Source: Sodiomyces alkalinus F11 (lineage: Eukaryota; Ascomycota; Sordariomycetes; Glomerellales; Plectosphaerellaceae). Taken from it: a stretch of 64,000 nt of DNA. Below the pieces are notes generated by a model that made no database searches, was not told where the DNA came from, and saw only the letters and a program-made list of their open reading frames with translations. Shown here piece after piece: positions 1 through 12,288 of this stretch (position 1 is its first letter; each line of letters starts with the position of its first letter). The position numbers and the translations under genes were made by a program. The stretch is from assembly GCF_003711515.1 (NCBI RefSeq), contig NW_021167089.1, positions 441,296 through 505,295 on the forward strand, written 5' to 3'.

Positions 1-2265
1 AAGGGTCTCTGGTCCGGTTCCGGCGGCGTCATCCAAGTCCAGAACGACCTCGGCGGTCCCGATTTCTTGAACGAGTGGAAAGGAAAGACGGTTGACGGCA
101 TCGTCGAGCGCGTCCTGAGCGGTGACCGGCTCCTGGTCCGCCTCTTGCTCTCGGACAAGAAGCACGCACAGGTCATGACGCTCATCGCTGGCATCCGGAC
201 GCCGTCTACCGAGAGGACAATCCAATCTACCGGCCAGGTCCAGCCCGCGGAAGAATACGGCAACGAGGCGAGGGCCTTCGTCGAGGAGCGCATGCTTCAG
301 CGCCGGGTCAAGGTGGATGTCGTCGGGGCCAGCTCTCAGGGCCAACTGGTGGCGAGCATCATCCACCCCATCGGGAACAGGAACATCGCCGAGTTCTTGC
401 TGCAAGAAGGCCTGGCAAGGTGCAACGACTTCCACTCGACCATGCTCGGCGAGAAGATGGCGGCGCTACGTGCCGCGGAAAAATCGGCCCAGGGCAAGAA
501 ACTCCGCCTGCACCAACACCATGTTGCCAAGGGCGACGCTTCGCAGTCGGATATGATTGTTTCCAAGGTCATCAGTGCCGACACCGTTATCGTTCGGAAC
601 AAGGCCGGCACCGTCGAGAAGCGGATCAACTTTAGCAGCATCCGAGGCCCTCGCACCAATGAGCCGTCAGAGGCACCGTACAGGGACGAGGCTAAGGAGT
701 TCCTGAGGAAGAAGACCATCGCAAAGCCGGTGAAGGTCACCGTGGACGGCCACAAGCCCGCCTCGGACGGGTTCGAGGCTCGCGACGTAGCAACGGTGAC
801 CGAGAAGGGCAAGAACATTGGTCTGCTTCTCGTCGAGGAAGGATACGCAACGGTCATTCGGCACCGCAAGGACGACACAGACAGGGCGCCCAACTACGAC
901 GAGCTTCTCGCGGCCCAAGAGAAGGCCAAGGAGGAGAAGAAGGGGATCTGGTCGGGCAAGCCGCCCAAGATCAAGCAGTTCGTCGACGTGTCCGAGTCGT
1001 TGCAGAAGGCCAAGATGCAGCTCGCCGGTCTCCAACGGCAGAAGAAGGTCCCCGGCATCGTCGACTTTGTCAAGTCGGGCTCTCGGTTCACCGTCCTCGT
1101 GCCTCGCGAGGGCATCAAGCTGACGCTGGTCCTGGCCGGCATCCGCGCGCCGCGGGCGCCGCGGAACACGGGCGAGGGCGGCGAGCCGTTCGGACAGGAG
1201 GCGCTGGATCTCGCCAACCGGCGATGCAGCCAGCGCGACTGCGAGTTGGACGTCCACGACCTGGACAAGGTGGGCGGTTTCATCGGCGACCTGTACATCA
1301 ACCGCGAGAGCTTCGCCAAGATGCTCGTTGAGGAGGGCCTGGCGTCGGTGCACACATACTCGGCCGAGAAGTCGGGCAACGCCAGCGAACTCCTGCCGGC
1401 CGAGAAGCGGGCCAAGGAGGCGAGGAAGGGTGTCTGGAAGGACTGGGACCCTTCGCAAGACGAGGAGGTCGAGGAGGCGGCGGCGTCGGCGGCGTCGGCC
1501 AAGGAAACCGAGTCGCCGGAGGCGTATGAGAACAAGCCCAAGGACTACCGCGACGTCGTGATCACGGACATGGACGGCAACGGCAGGCTCAAGCTGCAGG
1601 AAATTGGACAGGGCACGGCGGCGCTGACGACGTTGATGAACGAGTTTAAGAAGTTCCACCTGGACTCGAAGAATGCCAAGCCGCTCGGTGGCGCGCCCAA
1701 GGCGGGCGACGTGGTCGCGGCCAAATACTCGGCGGACGGGCAATGGTACCGGGGCCGGATCCGATCGAACGACCGGACGGCCAAGGTGGCGGAGGTGGTG
1801 TTTATCGACTACGGCAACGCGGAGAAGATTGCGTGGGCCGACCTGCGGCCGCTGGACCAGCCGCAGTTCAGCACGCAGAAACTCAAGGCGCAGGCGGTGG
1901 ACGCGTCGCTGTCGTTCGTGCAGCTGCCCACGGCGCCCGAGTACTTCCAGGAAGCGCAGGAATTCATCGCGTCACGGACGGGGGATAGGGAGCTGGTCGC
2001 GAGCTTCGACTACGTTGACAGCAAGGAGAACGTGAGCTACATCACGCTGTACGACTATAACTCACAGGGCGGGAAACCGGGGCCCAGCGACTCAATCAAC
2101 AAGGCGGTGATAGCGAGCGGACACGGCATGGTGCCGAAGAAGCTCAAGGCGTGGGAGCGCAGCGGGCAGCATGCCGCCTACTTGAAGCATCTCCGGGAGG
2201 TGGAGGCCCAGGCCAAGGAGGATAGGCTGGGCATGTGGGAGTATGGTGATATCACCGAGGACTAA
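1..2265 (+). CDS. SND1: Tudor-SN / SND1-type protein, 5' partial
   Basis: The frame is open from base 1 to TAA at 2263-2265 (754 residues visible), and no ATG start lies in the window, so the N-terminus is cut off by the window edge. Seen: three successive staphylococcal-nuclease-like repeats (about residues 20-160, 175-315 and 345-480, each ending in an AEK.A....KG.W-like motif), a Tudor domain at about 567-620 (GQWYRGRI, VFIDYGN) and a final half SN domain. Known family: SND1/TSN has four SN repeats, a Tudor and a fifth SN split by it, about 880-910 residues, so roughly one SN repeat is missing here. It is an RNA-binding scaffold linked to RNA stability, splicing and stress granules; nuclease residues are often degenerate. 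No intron interrupts the visible part. Strong family call. Confidence 0.93.
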   Translation, partial: KGLWSGSGGVIQVQNDLGGPDFLNEWKGKTVDGIVERVLSGDRLLVRLLLSDKKHAQVMTLIAGIRTPSTERTIQSTGQVQPAEEYGNEARAFVEERMLQRRVKVDVVGASSQGQLVASIIHPIGNRNIAEFLLQEGLARCNDFHSTMLGEKMAALRAAEKSAQGKKLRLHQHHVAKGDASQSDMIVSKVISADTVIVRNKAGTVEKRINFSSIRGPRTNEPSEAPYRDEAKEFLRKKTIAKPVKVTVDGHKPASDGFEARDVATVTEKGKNIGLLLVEEGYATVIRHRKDDTDRAPNYDELLAAQEKAKEEKKGIWSGKPPKIKQFVDVSESLQKAKMQLAGLQRQKKVPGIVDFVKSGSRFTVLVPREGIKLTLVLAGIRAPRAPRNTGEGGEPFGQEALDLANRRCSQRDCELDVHDLDKVGGFIGDLYINRESFAKMLVEEGLASVHTYSAEKSGNASELLPAEKRAKEARKGVWKDWDPSQDEEVEEAAASAASAKETESPEAYENKPKDYRDVVITDMDGNGRLKLQEIGQGTAALTTLMNEFKKFHLDSKNAKPLGGAPKAGDVVAAKYSADGQWYRGRIRSNDRTAKVAEVVFIDYGNAEKIAWADLRPLDQPQFSTQKLKAQAVDASLSFVQLPTAPEYFQEAQEFIASRTGDRELVASFDYVDSKENVSYITLYDYNSQGGKPGPSDSINKAVIASGHGMVPKKLKAWERSGQHAAYLKHLREVEAQAKEDRLGMWEYGDITED

Positions 2266-3942
2266 AGAGGAATGAGAGATGAAGAAAACGGGAAACCCCA
2301 AGGGGACGGTAGCATAGGATGTCACGAGAAGACTTTGTTCAGATGAATTCGGGGAAAAAGCAATGTCATCCTTTTGAATTTGGGGGGGGAAACCCGGGGG
2401 GGGGGGGGTTCATCCTTGCTTAAAATAGGGCCGGGCTATATAAAATAGGGACGGGGTTTTATTAAGGAAGTCATAGGAAAGAGGAATGAGAAGAAAGCGA
2501 GATGCTGTTCATGATGCCAGCGTAACAAAGGTACAAAAGAATAATCCATTGGTACAAATCCGTTCTCATTGAAAAAGGGGTGGGTGGGGGAACAGCGGGA
2601 TCGGAGGAGGCTGTAAAAAGGTAGCGGGTAAAATGGGGGGGAAAGGAAAAGGACAAGAGATTATTCGAGGCATTTTTATGTCTTCCCCTCGTGACGAGGG
2701 GATGGTACATACGGATACAACTGCCCGCGTCGGCCAAGGTTGTTGAGAGGGCTAGCTGCGAGAATTGAGGGGGTTGCCAAGACGAGCTTGTATCGATCCA
2801 GACAGATCCTAATGATTAATGAGGCGGCTCGTGTCGAGGATGATGGCGGACCAAGCTGGAAGCGTTGGGATACATTGAGAGTATAGTGGAAGTGCCCATT
2901 GGGACACGAGTGACTGCAGTTGTATGAGTGAATGAGTGAGTAAGGGGGAGCCCTCTCGTGTTAGTAATCTGATGTCGGACTCGTCTAACAGCGTTTGACG
3001 ATGGGATATCATCCTCGCTGTTGGTGTTGGACCGACGCGACATTGGACCGACGCATGCGCCCGTCCGAACATGGGATTGGAAGAAGCCTCTCCAATACGC
3101 GTACGACAAAATCGATACCTGAGGTATAGGGACGGAATATGTGGCGGGATAAATGGCGAGAACGACTTGTGGATTCATCTCAGTGTTAGGTACCTTATGG
3201 TGTACGGGCTCTGTCCTCGTCTTGACTTGGCTAACTGTTTCTACTCTGTACTTTACTGTAGATAGATCGATGAGAATCTACTTTGTTCCTCGGAGAAGGC
3301 GAGCAGGCGAGTACCACCTAGGTACTCGGAGGACGGATAAGCCGTTATGACGGAAGAGGTAGGGATAGTGGAACGTTGGGATAGGAGGGGGAGACGGAGG
3401 AAAAGACGGAGGGGGAGGGGTAACTTGAGTTGCCCCTCCTGACGTTTTGGCGCAGCTCTGAGGGGGGTGGGGGGCTTGTACCCCTCGGGCCCCGCCACAG
3501 AAAAACGTCCCGCGGTATCCGGACAGTACATGCAACGGTACAGTAATCGCCCACTCCTGGCCCAACCTTTGCTCTCCCGAACACTGGCTCGCCGGATAAT
3601 TACGTAGCACATAAGGTAACCAGCAAGAGGTACCCACTACTCGTTTACTAAGTGGGAGCTTGTTGCGCGATGAAAGTAGGTAATCCTTAGATCATGGCGG
3701 GGGTCCGTGTAAAAGTTGAGACGAGGGGGTCAAATATTTCGCCTCCGACTCCCGTCGTCTGGACTTGGTCAGCAAAATCTTGACTCTTACAACAACACAA
3801 CACTCACTTACCAATCCTCATCAACATCATCCAACCCATCACCATAACCATATAGATCGAACGCTCAGCCTGGTGCTGTCTCATATCCCGGTTTCAATCT
3901 CGACGCTAATCACCTTTCGTCACACAACCCTCCAACCTCAAG
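2266..3942. other. Intergenic region between SND1 and transaldolase
   Basis: No gene seen. It should hold the SND1 3' UTR and the transaldolase promoter. G-runs at about 2382-2409 could form a G-quadruplex. CT/CA-rich sequence at about 3760-3942 is a typical fungal leader immediately before the transaldolase ATG. Short ORFs here have no recognisable content. Confidence 0.6.
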
Positions 3943-5507
3943 ATGTCTTCTTCTTTGGATCAATTGAAGGCCAGCGGCACCGTGAGTTACCCCGCCATGT
4001 TGCCATCGTCGGACGACATTGGGTGTTCAGTTGCCTCCCCCCACTGCGCTCTTTGACGACCTCCAACGTCGTTATTGCAGTCACCATGAAGCGTCAGCAT
4101 CATGAGTGGTCTGGTTTGAATCATATTTGCTAATCCTTGTGTTACTTTCACCTCGATTAGGTTGTCGTTTGCGACTCGGGTAAGCCTCGTATCCTGTCCC
4201 ATCCTCGATCTTCTCGAGCTCAAAATCTTCAAGTTCTTAAAGCTTAAAGCTAACCCAGAGTTTCTTTGCCAGGTGACTTCGAAAGTGAGTCTCGTCATAA
4301 TTAGCTCATACCTAGATGCTCTATTCTGCTCGTCCTCGGCGGGTGGAAGTCCGCGGCGCTACCTCAACTCCCCATCATCGGAGAACCTCCGCTAACCTAA
4401 TGTTATCACCTTCCAGCCATTGGCAAGTACAAGCCGCAGGATGCCACCACCAACCCTTCCCTTATCCTTGCCGCCTCCAAGAAGCCCGAGTATGCTCGCC
4501 TCATCGATGAGGCCGTGAAGGTCGCCAAGACCACGGGCGGTGATGTCGACCAGCAGGTTGACGAGGCTCTCGACCATCTCCTCGTCGAGTTCGGCAAGGA
4601 GATCCTTAAGATCATCCCTGGCAAGGTCTCCACCGAGGTCGATGCCCGGTGGTCTTTCGACACCAAGGCCTCTGTCGACAAGGCCCTGCGTATTATCCAG
4701 GTTTGCAAACCCCTCTTGTGTCACGCGAAGGACGAGGGGTGGACGCTTTAACACTAACAATCCTACCCTACAGCTCTACAAGGAGCAGGGCATCTCCAAA
4801 GACCGCGTTCTCATCAAGATCGCCTCCACCTGGGAAGGCATCAAGGCCGCCGAGATCCTCCAGCGCGACCACGGTATCAACACCAACCTGACCCTCATGT
4901 TCTCCCTCGTCCAGGCCATCGCCGCCGCCGAGGCCGGTGCCTTCCTCATCTCCCCCTTCGTCGGCCGTATTCTCGACTGGTACAAGGCCGCCAACAAGAG
5001 GGACTACTCCAAGGAGGAGGACCCCGGCGTCAAGTCGGTCCAGAGCATCTTCAACTACTACAAGAAGCACGGCTACAAGACCATCGTCATGGGCGCGTCT
5101 TTCCGCAGCATTGGCGAGATCACTGAGCTCGCTGGCTGCGACTACCTCACCATCTCCGTATGGCTCCCTTCCCCCTTTTCGTCCATTTGGCAGCCAACGT
5201 GAACATCGTTCTGCTGGTAGATGGTAGACACAACGGAATGTTCTTGCCAATGCTGACGTTCTACAAACAGCCCAACCTCCTCGAGGAGCTTCACAACTCG
5301 TCCGATGCCCTCCCCAAGAAGCTCGACGCTTCCAGCGCTGCCTCGCTCGATATCGAGAAGAAGACGTACATCAACGACGAGGCCAACTTCCGCTTCGACT
5401 TCAACGAGGACCAGATGGCCGTCGAGAAGCTGCGCGAGGGTATCAGCAAGTTCGCCGCCGATGCCGTCACCCTCAAGGATATCCTGAAGCAGAAGATCTC
5501 CGCTTAA
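3943..5507 (+). CDS. tal1: Transaldolase
   Basis: Six exons: 3943-3981, 4161-4179, 4273-4284, 4417-4700, 4774-5157, 5271-5507; 975 nt, 324 residues, the usual transaldolase length. Transaldolase moves a dihydroxyacetone unit from sedoheptulose-7-phosphate to glyceraldehyde-3-phosphate in the non-oxidative pentose phosphate pathway, in the cytosol. Seen: the N-terminal DATTNPSL motif, the active-site segment [13 protein letters not shown] with its Schiff-base lysine, [11 protein letters not shown], the phosphate-binding MGASFR segment and C-terminal KFAADA. The ATG at 3943 follows a CT-rich leader and begins [13 protein letters not shown]. Exons 2 and 3 are only 19 and 12 nt; both are needed to build VVVCDSGDFE. 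The call is firm; the micro-exon borders rest on GT/AG sites and family sequence. Confidence 0.96.
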
Positions 5508-7040
5508 GCGTTTAGCGTGGTAAAATGACGTGGAGGACAAGCACACAAAAAGCATAGTGATGATAATGACGGAGGAATGTCGATAGTCGCATGAGATGAA
5601 ATCTTGCTTGGGAGGCTAGATGACCCTATAGAATGGCGAATCGTAACAGTCGAAGTTGGTCTCCCGGAACTCGTTCAAAAGCGGATAGCTAGTACAAAAA
5701 TGTCTAACGTGAATGGTGCTCCCATGGATTCTCGTACAGGGTCATATGAGCTTAAGTTGAAATCCCTATAGTGTCTCGACAGCGAAATTGGAAGCCTGCC
5801 ATACTCTGCCTACTGTCAAGCAGCAGCCCCCTGACGATATTTCGTCCTTCCTCCCCCCTCTCCCCTGAATCGTCTTGATCAGCCATCGCAGTGAAAAAAA
5901 TCTTTCGAAAGATTCATCGCAAAACAACCCATTCTGCCATGCCAGTCTATCACTCCCAAGTTCGCCCAAACCGCATATCTCTTATACCCTCTACTTTTTC
6001 TCTACGTTTCCTCGCCAACGCCGCTCACGCCCTCCTCCTAGTCAAGTTCATGTCTCCATTCTTCCTCCTCTAGTAATCCACCCGAACGAATCTCGTGTCT
6101 GCTCTCCCGCGGCGTACCCTTCACAACCAAAGCGCTGACCCCCTCCCGCAACTTCTTTGTCCCTCAACGCATATTCACCACGGCCCGGGCGTCCAGGTTC
6201 CCGGGATGGTATGTGGGGCGCCATGCGGGCACGGGGGGGAGAGGAGAGGGGACGGGACGGGATGGGGCAAAGACCGGCGCCGTGTCCGAGGCGGATAGAG
6301 CAACTGGTTACGGGACGTCGGGTTAGAAAATTGAGTAGGTGTCCTTCCTTCCCAGTTACCTGTTGTATCGGAGGTGCGTCGAAACGACGGGCGCGCGTTG
6401 GGATTCTAATTAATGTACGTAGCTATATCAGATGCCACGATTTCTCCCGTATGGGATGTTGGACAAAGGGCCGGCGGGTGGGGGGATGCGTGCGATGTAG
6501 TAGTACGCGTGTGTGTTACGCAGCATCATGATGGTAGCTATCCTCGTCTCTACACCGATTTGATACCATGGTGATACGGCATACAAAGCAAATACTTTGT
6601 TCGTGAAGGCAGTTACAGAGGAGTGTTTTACGCCGGGTATCGGGTTGAATCATCTCGAGATTTGGGAGACCATGTTTGTACCATAATTTGTCAACAACTG
6701 ACCATTTATCCCCTACGTCTTGAGATAGAGATCACATCAGCACGATCCACCACTATCGCAATGAGTGGTATTGGGCATCGAGAGGCGAGATAACCTGGCG
6801 AACCATGTTCGTCTCCCTAGGTATTCTCCCTGCCTAGGTAGGTTAAGACATTGGATGAGGGAAACGAGGCGGATTGTACCCTGTACGATGTGAAATGTTC
6901 TTTGTGAGAACCATATGGGCAAAAATGATTCCATCTGGCTCCAACGAAACCAGCCTGAGTTTGGGCCGTTGCTAGTTCGTGTCGTCGTACCACTTGCGGC
7001 TAAACGAGGCGTTCGGCGAAACGGTCGGTTCTGAAAATGG

Positions 7041-7060
7041 AGTACTTCGTACGAAGTGCT
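7041..7060. repeat. 20-bp near-perfect palindrome
   Basis: AGTACTTCGT followed directly by ACGAAGTGCT: two 10-bp arms with one mismatch and no loop. It contains the TACTTCGTA 9-mer that recurs elsewhere between genes in this window. It could be a dimeric protein-binding site or a repeat-family member; no function can be assigned. Confidence 0.6.
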
Positions 7061-10000
7061 TTTCCTGGTGCCCTGTCCCGGCGACGGCGACGACAACGAC
7101 GATCGGAAATGTTGAACGGAGCAGTCGAGATTTTTCTTTTAAGGATACAGGGGTGGGAGGGATCCCAAGCCTGAAACATCTGCCGAACCTCCAAACGTAT
7201 GGCAGAATCTGAAGTTTTCGACGGCAAGTCCGGCTTGGCCTTGTACTCAAGGGGACATGATCGACCACCCTCCTAGCTATTCGTGTTGGAGAGAGCAAGA
7301 GGAGGAGAAAGTGTATGTGGCCTGATGTCGTGAGGTGATACTTGGGGTTGCAAAATCCCTGGCTAGAGGGTCGCCACTGCGGTTTCGTCCATGTGGGTGA
7401 GGCTGATTACGAATGGAGTACGTACACTACTCGCACGGTTTGGGAGTCACTGGATCAGCTGACAAGACGCGTCGTATTAACTTCGTACCGGCCGGCAAGG
7501 GTCGGGCGGCAATGGCGGAATGCCATTTGGGGAGGGAGACGCGCAGCTTACATATACGGACACAAGAGAGGTAACTCAATCTGGGAGTGTGATTCGTCCA
7601 AGATTGGCATTGAACCTTGGCTGGGCCAGATCAGCAGCTTCTTCTATGTGATTACATGTGTATTATTTCGGGCAATATTTCCTTGGTACGGAATGCACGT
7701 TATTGAAGGGCTCCCAAATCGCCGGTGTCTTTTAACCTTCGGCGGCTAAAACGGACAATCAGCTCATTCTTCTGTCGCTTCCTCGCACGACGGGGAATTT
7801 TGGCACGGTATAGCCAAGGGGAAATACGCGGGGGAACCGGTGCCGAGTTTGGCTTTTTTGGGGGTCTTTCTGGCGTTTGCCCTTTTTAGGATCTGGCTTA
7901 GGGGACAGCAAAGATCCGGTGCTCGCATCGCCCGCCCGGGCTGATGATTCTTGTTCTACCAGAAATAGGGCGTTAGTAACACCAGATCTTAACTCCGGAG
8001 AAGGACCGTGTGGAACAGATGACTCTACGAAAGAAGATGACTTCGGGAGGATATGGCCTGGAAAACGTGGATGCGAGGGTGCACTCAACTCATCATAGCC
8101 GACCTTTCTGACCTTCCAGGACTAATCTATTCAATGACACCTTCGCAGTGTACGGATACTTTGCTGACCGTTTGGTGGCAGGGGGAAATGAGGGGGGAAG
8201 GTCATGGGACCTTGTTCGGGACGGCAACGGCCGCCGCAGGTATTATTCGTAGATACACCGGAGCGGCCCTCACGACGTTATATCTTTGGCTTCAGCTTAC
8301 CTTGGAGGTGGAGACTGTAGTTACTTCGTACGTACGTACATGCAGAGTTCGCCAGAGCACCCAGCAGTGTGGGTGGTCTGTCATCATGCTGGAGGACTGC
8401 CAAAGGAAGTAGCGTGAGTTCCAGAATTAAATCATGGCAATCGGATGCACATTAAAATCAGAGCTGCAGTTTGGCCATGAGGTTGGCCAGGTCAGTGGAT
8501 CCTGCGAAGTATATGCCTCGTTGAGATGGCAGTAGCCCGGCAGAGTATGTGGTCTTATGGTCCTATCCCGCTCATGACCAACAGTTGCTGGGTCTGTTAA
8601 GAAGATGGAGGCAGGCTAACTCTTTATTTTCGTTTCTTGCCTGTATTTTATTTTGATTCTCATTGGTATTGTTTACTCTGGATTGGGACCGACTGACTCG
8701 GTAGGTTCAAACTGAGGTACTATGGAGAGGGCGGTGAGAGCCCTGTGGGTTTTCACCAATGTACATGAAGAACTGCCGACGATCAGCATAAGCAGGGCAT
8801 GAGCCCGAGATATAAAAGCTTTAGGTTCGTTTCCAAGTTAGGAGCTTTGTGCTTCTTCCCAGGCCCTAGCGTTTCAGGGGAGGGTGTATCGGCAGCAGGG
8901 CTGGCTTGCATGAGTACGAAGTAGCAACCGCAGCCCTGCTCGCCTTGATGAGTACCCTTACGTATCCGTCCTCCTTACCTTATTAGAACCCGATACTCCT
9001 AAAAGTAAGGTACCTAAAGGTAAATATCAGTGCACATCGCTTAAGGTACCTTATTAGGGAATGTCGTAGAAAGTGCAGTTCCGACCTGCTACACGCTGCA
9101 CAACCAAAGCTACCTACCTTACCGACCTTATAACCCACGCTCGAAGTTGTGGTCAGTTAAGTCCGCATACATTGTTGTAGAAGGTCAACAATTACCTTAC
9201 CTTACTCGCCACACATCTTCCGTGTCAGTAATCATAAGGTAGCCTGAGTCCGCTAGGTAGGGTCCAGAATCAAATCGATGCAGTGGTCGATCTTGCCCCA
9301 ACATCTCTACCTCCACTTCAAACTCACAAGTACTCCGTACTAAGGCAGAGTACCGAGCAGGTACTTTACTGTATGTACAGTATAGACGGATACATGGCAG
9401 TCAGTATTATATTACCTACCTATCGGCCCGTAGGTATGTTCTTATCAAGTCTGGCCCAGCCAGTGTTTTACTCCCTTCTTCGGCGTCTCCTTTCAAAGGT
9501 CTATTGAGATGCATTGTTGCCTTTACCCATGTTTAAGCAAGATTATGCATAGCTGGGTAGAGAAGGTGCCGAACTGTGTACGTATTTTGCGACATATCAC
9601 ACCGAGTCTGATCAGGAATGCCCGGCTTACCTAACTCGGCGACTACCTTATCATCTTAACGTGGCAAGGTACCTAGGCAGTCAGCAGTACGAGGCTCATC
9701 AATAGGTAGGAAGATGTATTTATCAGGTAGTGTTATAATTACATACCTAGGTACCTTGCGGAGTTGTATTACAGTGTTTTCATAATACATTTCACCAGTG
9801 CGACAATAACGACGACAAGGTAATTGTAAGGTACCTACCTAGATACTAATAGCGGCTACCAGGGCAGCGGCGACTAGGCGCAAGTCACTTGCCTTGTTTC
9901 CTGTTTCCAGGACCCTTTCAGCCCAAGACATCGCCAAATACAGCAAGCGGTGTGGTTGGTACTGCCACTGTATGCGGCTAGGTACCTTAGGTACAATCAT

Positions 10001-10088
10001 CCCGAAGGGCGCTGCGTAGAAGGTACGATCCACATTGGGCCGCCGCTCGCCAAGACGCCAAGCACAGTTCTGGATCCGAGTCGAAAAC

Positions 10089-10330
10089 GCTTTCACCGTA
10101 TGTACCCCCCTTCCTACGCCCCCTTCTTCCGCCCTTTCGCCGGCCCACCATTAGGACCTAGACTTCTTGGTTTCTATCCCTTCCCCCCTTTCGTTCCTCT
10201 CCCCCTTCCTCCCTTCCCTCTTTCCCTTCCCACACCCAAAACCGACCGCCCGACAGCATAACCCCACGATCACACAACTTCCATCAACTCGGTCTTAAGG
10301 TACGTCTTGAAGCTCTCCTCAGTTTTCCTA
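10089..10330 (+). promoter_or_regulatory. Pyrimidine-rich promoter/leader of casein kinase I
   Basis: Long C/T tracts typical of strongly expressed filamentous-fungal promoters and leaders. A candidate 5' UTR intron lies downstream at about 10565-10642 (GTAAGC donor, CAACAG acceptor) before the ATG at 10768. The transcription start cannot be placed from sequence. Confidence 0.4.
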
Positions 10331-10767
10331 ACTTTTTTTTTCCACGCTTGCCTTTCACTCATCGTCAATAATATTATTTGTTCCCTTCCAAGACTGGAAC
10401 GATTCTTCTTCATTCGAAAGAATCTTACTCTACCTTGTTCACTCCTCCACCTTTTTACCATCGTACCTAACCTTAGAAGCTAGCATAGCCTACGAGGGTC
10501 GCCCATCCGCCCCGTGTCGTTGAGAGGCCTCTCTGCCTCGAATTCCATTCTATCCACCACCAGGGTAAGCTGTGCTCTAATTTTTTTTTTTTTTTGCTCT
10601 CTCGCACACACACTCTTCCATTTTACCGTTCGAAACCAACAGGGAGTCAGTCTTGAAGAAAAAAGAGTAGTGAACCAATGTGCATGAAGCTGACTTTACC
10701 GCCTGTATCAGATTACAACGACGGCTAGCTCCCCTTAGGAACGGAGCACCACTACGAACCGGTCAAG

Positions 10768-12288
10768 ATGACAACCATGGTACGATAACCTTATCATGTG
10801 TTGCCTTGGGTTAGAGACCGCCGCGTCATTGCCCTTGATGAGGATTAAGCCTCTCATCAAGCTTATGCTCGTCAGTGGCAGTTGGATTGACTTCAGTCAT
10901 GCTAACGATCCTTCATAGGACCTCCGCGTCGGTAATAAATACCGCATCGGGCGGAAGATCGGTTCGGGCTCATTCGGCGACATCTACCTCGGCACTAACA
11001 TCATCTCGGGCGAAGAAATCGCCATCAAACTCGAAAGCGTCAAGGCTAAACACCCCCAGCTTGAATATGAGGCTAGGGTATACAAGTCCTTGGCCGGTGG
11101 TGTCGGCATTCCTTTCGTTCGTTGGTTCGGCACTGAGTGCGACTACAATGCCATGGTCCTTGACCTGCTCGGCCCCAGCTTGGAAGATCTCTTCAACTTC
11201 TGCAATCGCAAGTTCTCTCTGAAGACGGTTCTTCTCCTCGCCGACCAGCTTATCTCCCGCATCGAGTACATCCACGCGAAGTCCTTCATCCACCGCGATA
11301 TTAAGCCCGACAACTTCCTTATGGGCATTGGGAAGCGCGGCAATCAGGTCAACGTGATCGATTTTGGCCTGGCCAAGAAGTACCGCGACCCCAAGACTCA
11401 TTTCCATATTCCCTACAGAGAGAACAAGAACCTCACCGGTACCGCTCGTTATGCCTCGATCAACACGCATCTTGGTGTCGGTAAGTAGTAGCTGCACATT
11501 TTCCTCTTTGGCAATTTTTGATCCGGTCTTTCTCTCTGACACGTGAGCAAGAACAATCTCGACGTGACGATATGGAGTCTCTCGGCTACGTCATGCTCTA
11601 CTTCTGCCGTGGCTCTCTTCCCTGGCAGGGACTCAAGGCCGCGACCAAGAAACAGAAGTACGACCGCATCATGGAGAAGAAGATGACGACCCCCACTGAA
11701 GTTCTCTGCCGCGGCTTCCCCAACGAGTTCGCCATTTACCTCAACTACACTCGCTCTCTACGGTTCGACGACAAGCCCGACTACAGCTACCTACGCAAGA
11801 TCTTCCGCGATTTGTTTGTCCGCGAGGGATTCCAATACGATTACGTCTTCGACTGGACCGTGTACAAGTACCAGAAGAACGCTCAGGCGATTGCCCAGGC
11901 CGCGGGCAACCAGGAGGATGAAGAGAAGGCTCGCGCTACTCGGGCCAATGCTGGTACTACTGGTCAGCCCAACCCTCTTGCTGGCGGAGTGAAGCCTAAC
12001 GCCGTTTCCAGCTCGCGCCGCAAAGTGATCGAACCTAGTTCTGGTATCGGTATCGACCCGGATACCAATCGTGCAGTCGGTGGAAGCGACAGGATGTGAG
12101 TATTCATGCAGCCCCATTCAACCGTTCCCGCGCGACTTTTGAGATTTGGTTGTAGTCAAATTGACACCATGTTTGCCCGCATCTGACGCGACGGATTTTG
12201 TTTGGTATCTGACATTAAGGATATGACTAGGCTACGATCAGCCTCGAAAGCCGCCGGTACCGGATACGGGTCTTACCGAGCAAGATGA
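10768..12288 (+). CDS. ck1: Casein kinase I (HRR25/Hhp/CK-1a type)
   Basis: Exons 10768-10779, 10919-11480, 11552-12095, 12231-12288; 1,176 nt, 391 residues. A Ser/Thr kinase of the CK1 delta/epsilon class, which acts on acidic or primed sites in DNA repair, vesicle transport and, in filamentous fungi, phosphorylation of the clock protein FRQ. Seen: glycine loop [15 protein letters not shown], catalytic [20 protein letters not shown], the CK1-specific region around [10 protein letters not shown], and a basic C-terminal tail after about residue 300. Exon 1 codes only MTTM. The last intron is notable: its GTGAGT donor creates an in-frame TGA (12097-12099), so retention ends the protein right after SDRM, while splicing to 12231 adds an [13 protein letters not shown] tail. 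The kinase call is certain; the spliced tail is inferred. Confidence 0.95.

Larger units (their letters stand above)
5508..10767. other. Long intergenic region
   Basis: 5.3 kb with no recognisable gene. ORFs of 60-135 codons on both strands lack family motifs, convincing ATG contexts or splice partners. The stretch from about 8900 to 10000 is crowded with short TACCT/AGGTA-type motifs (for example around 8995-9070 and 9660-9850), and single copies of TACTTCGTA or TACTCCGTA-like 9-mers occur at 8322, 8915 and 9331. The last 700 bp is pyrimidine-rich leader for casein kinase I. Confidence 0.5.

Noticed and set aside
667..1743. 358-codon minus-strand frame
   Set aside because: Arg/Leu-rich shadow of the SND1 coding strand in GC-rich DNA; no independent features.
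7342..7749. 135-codon frame in the long intergenic region
   Set aside because: Begins at TTG, has no family features and no convincing splice partners.
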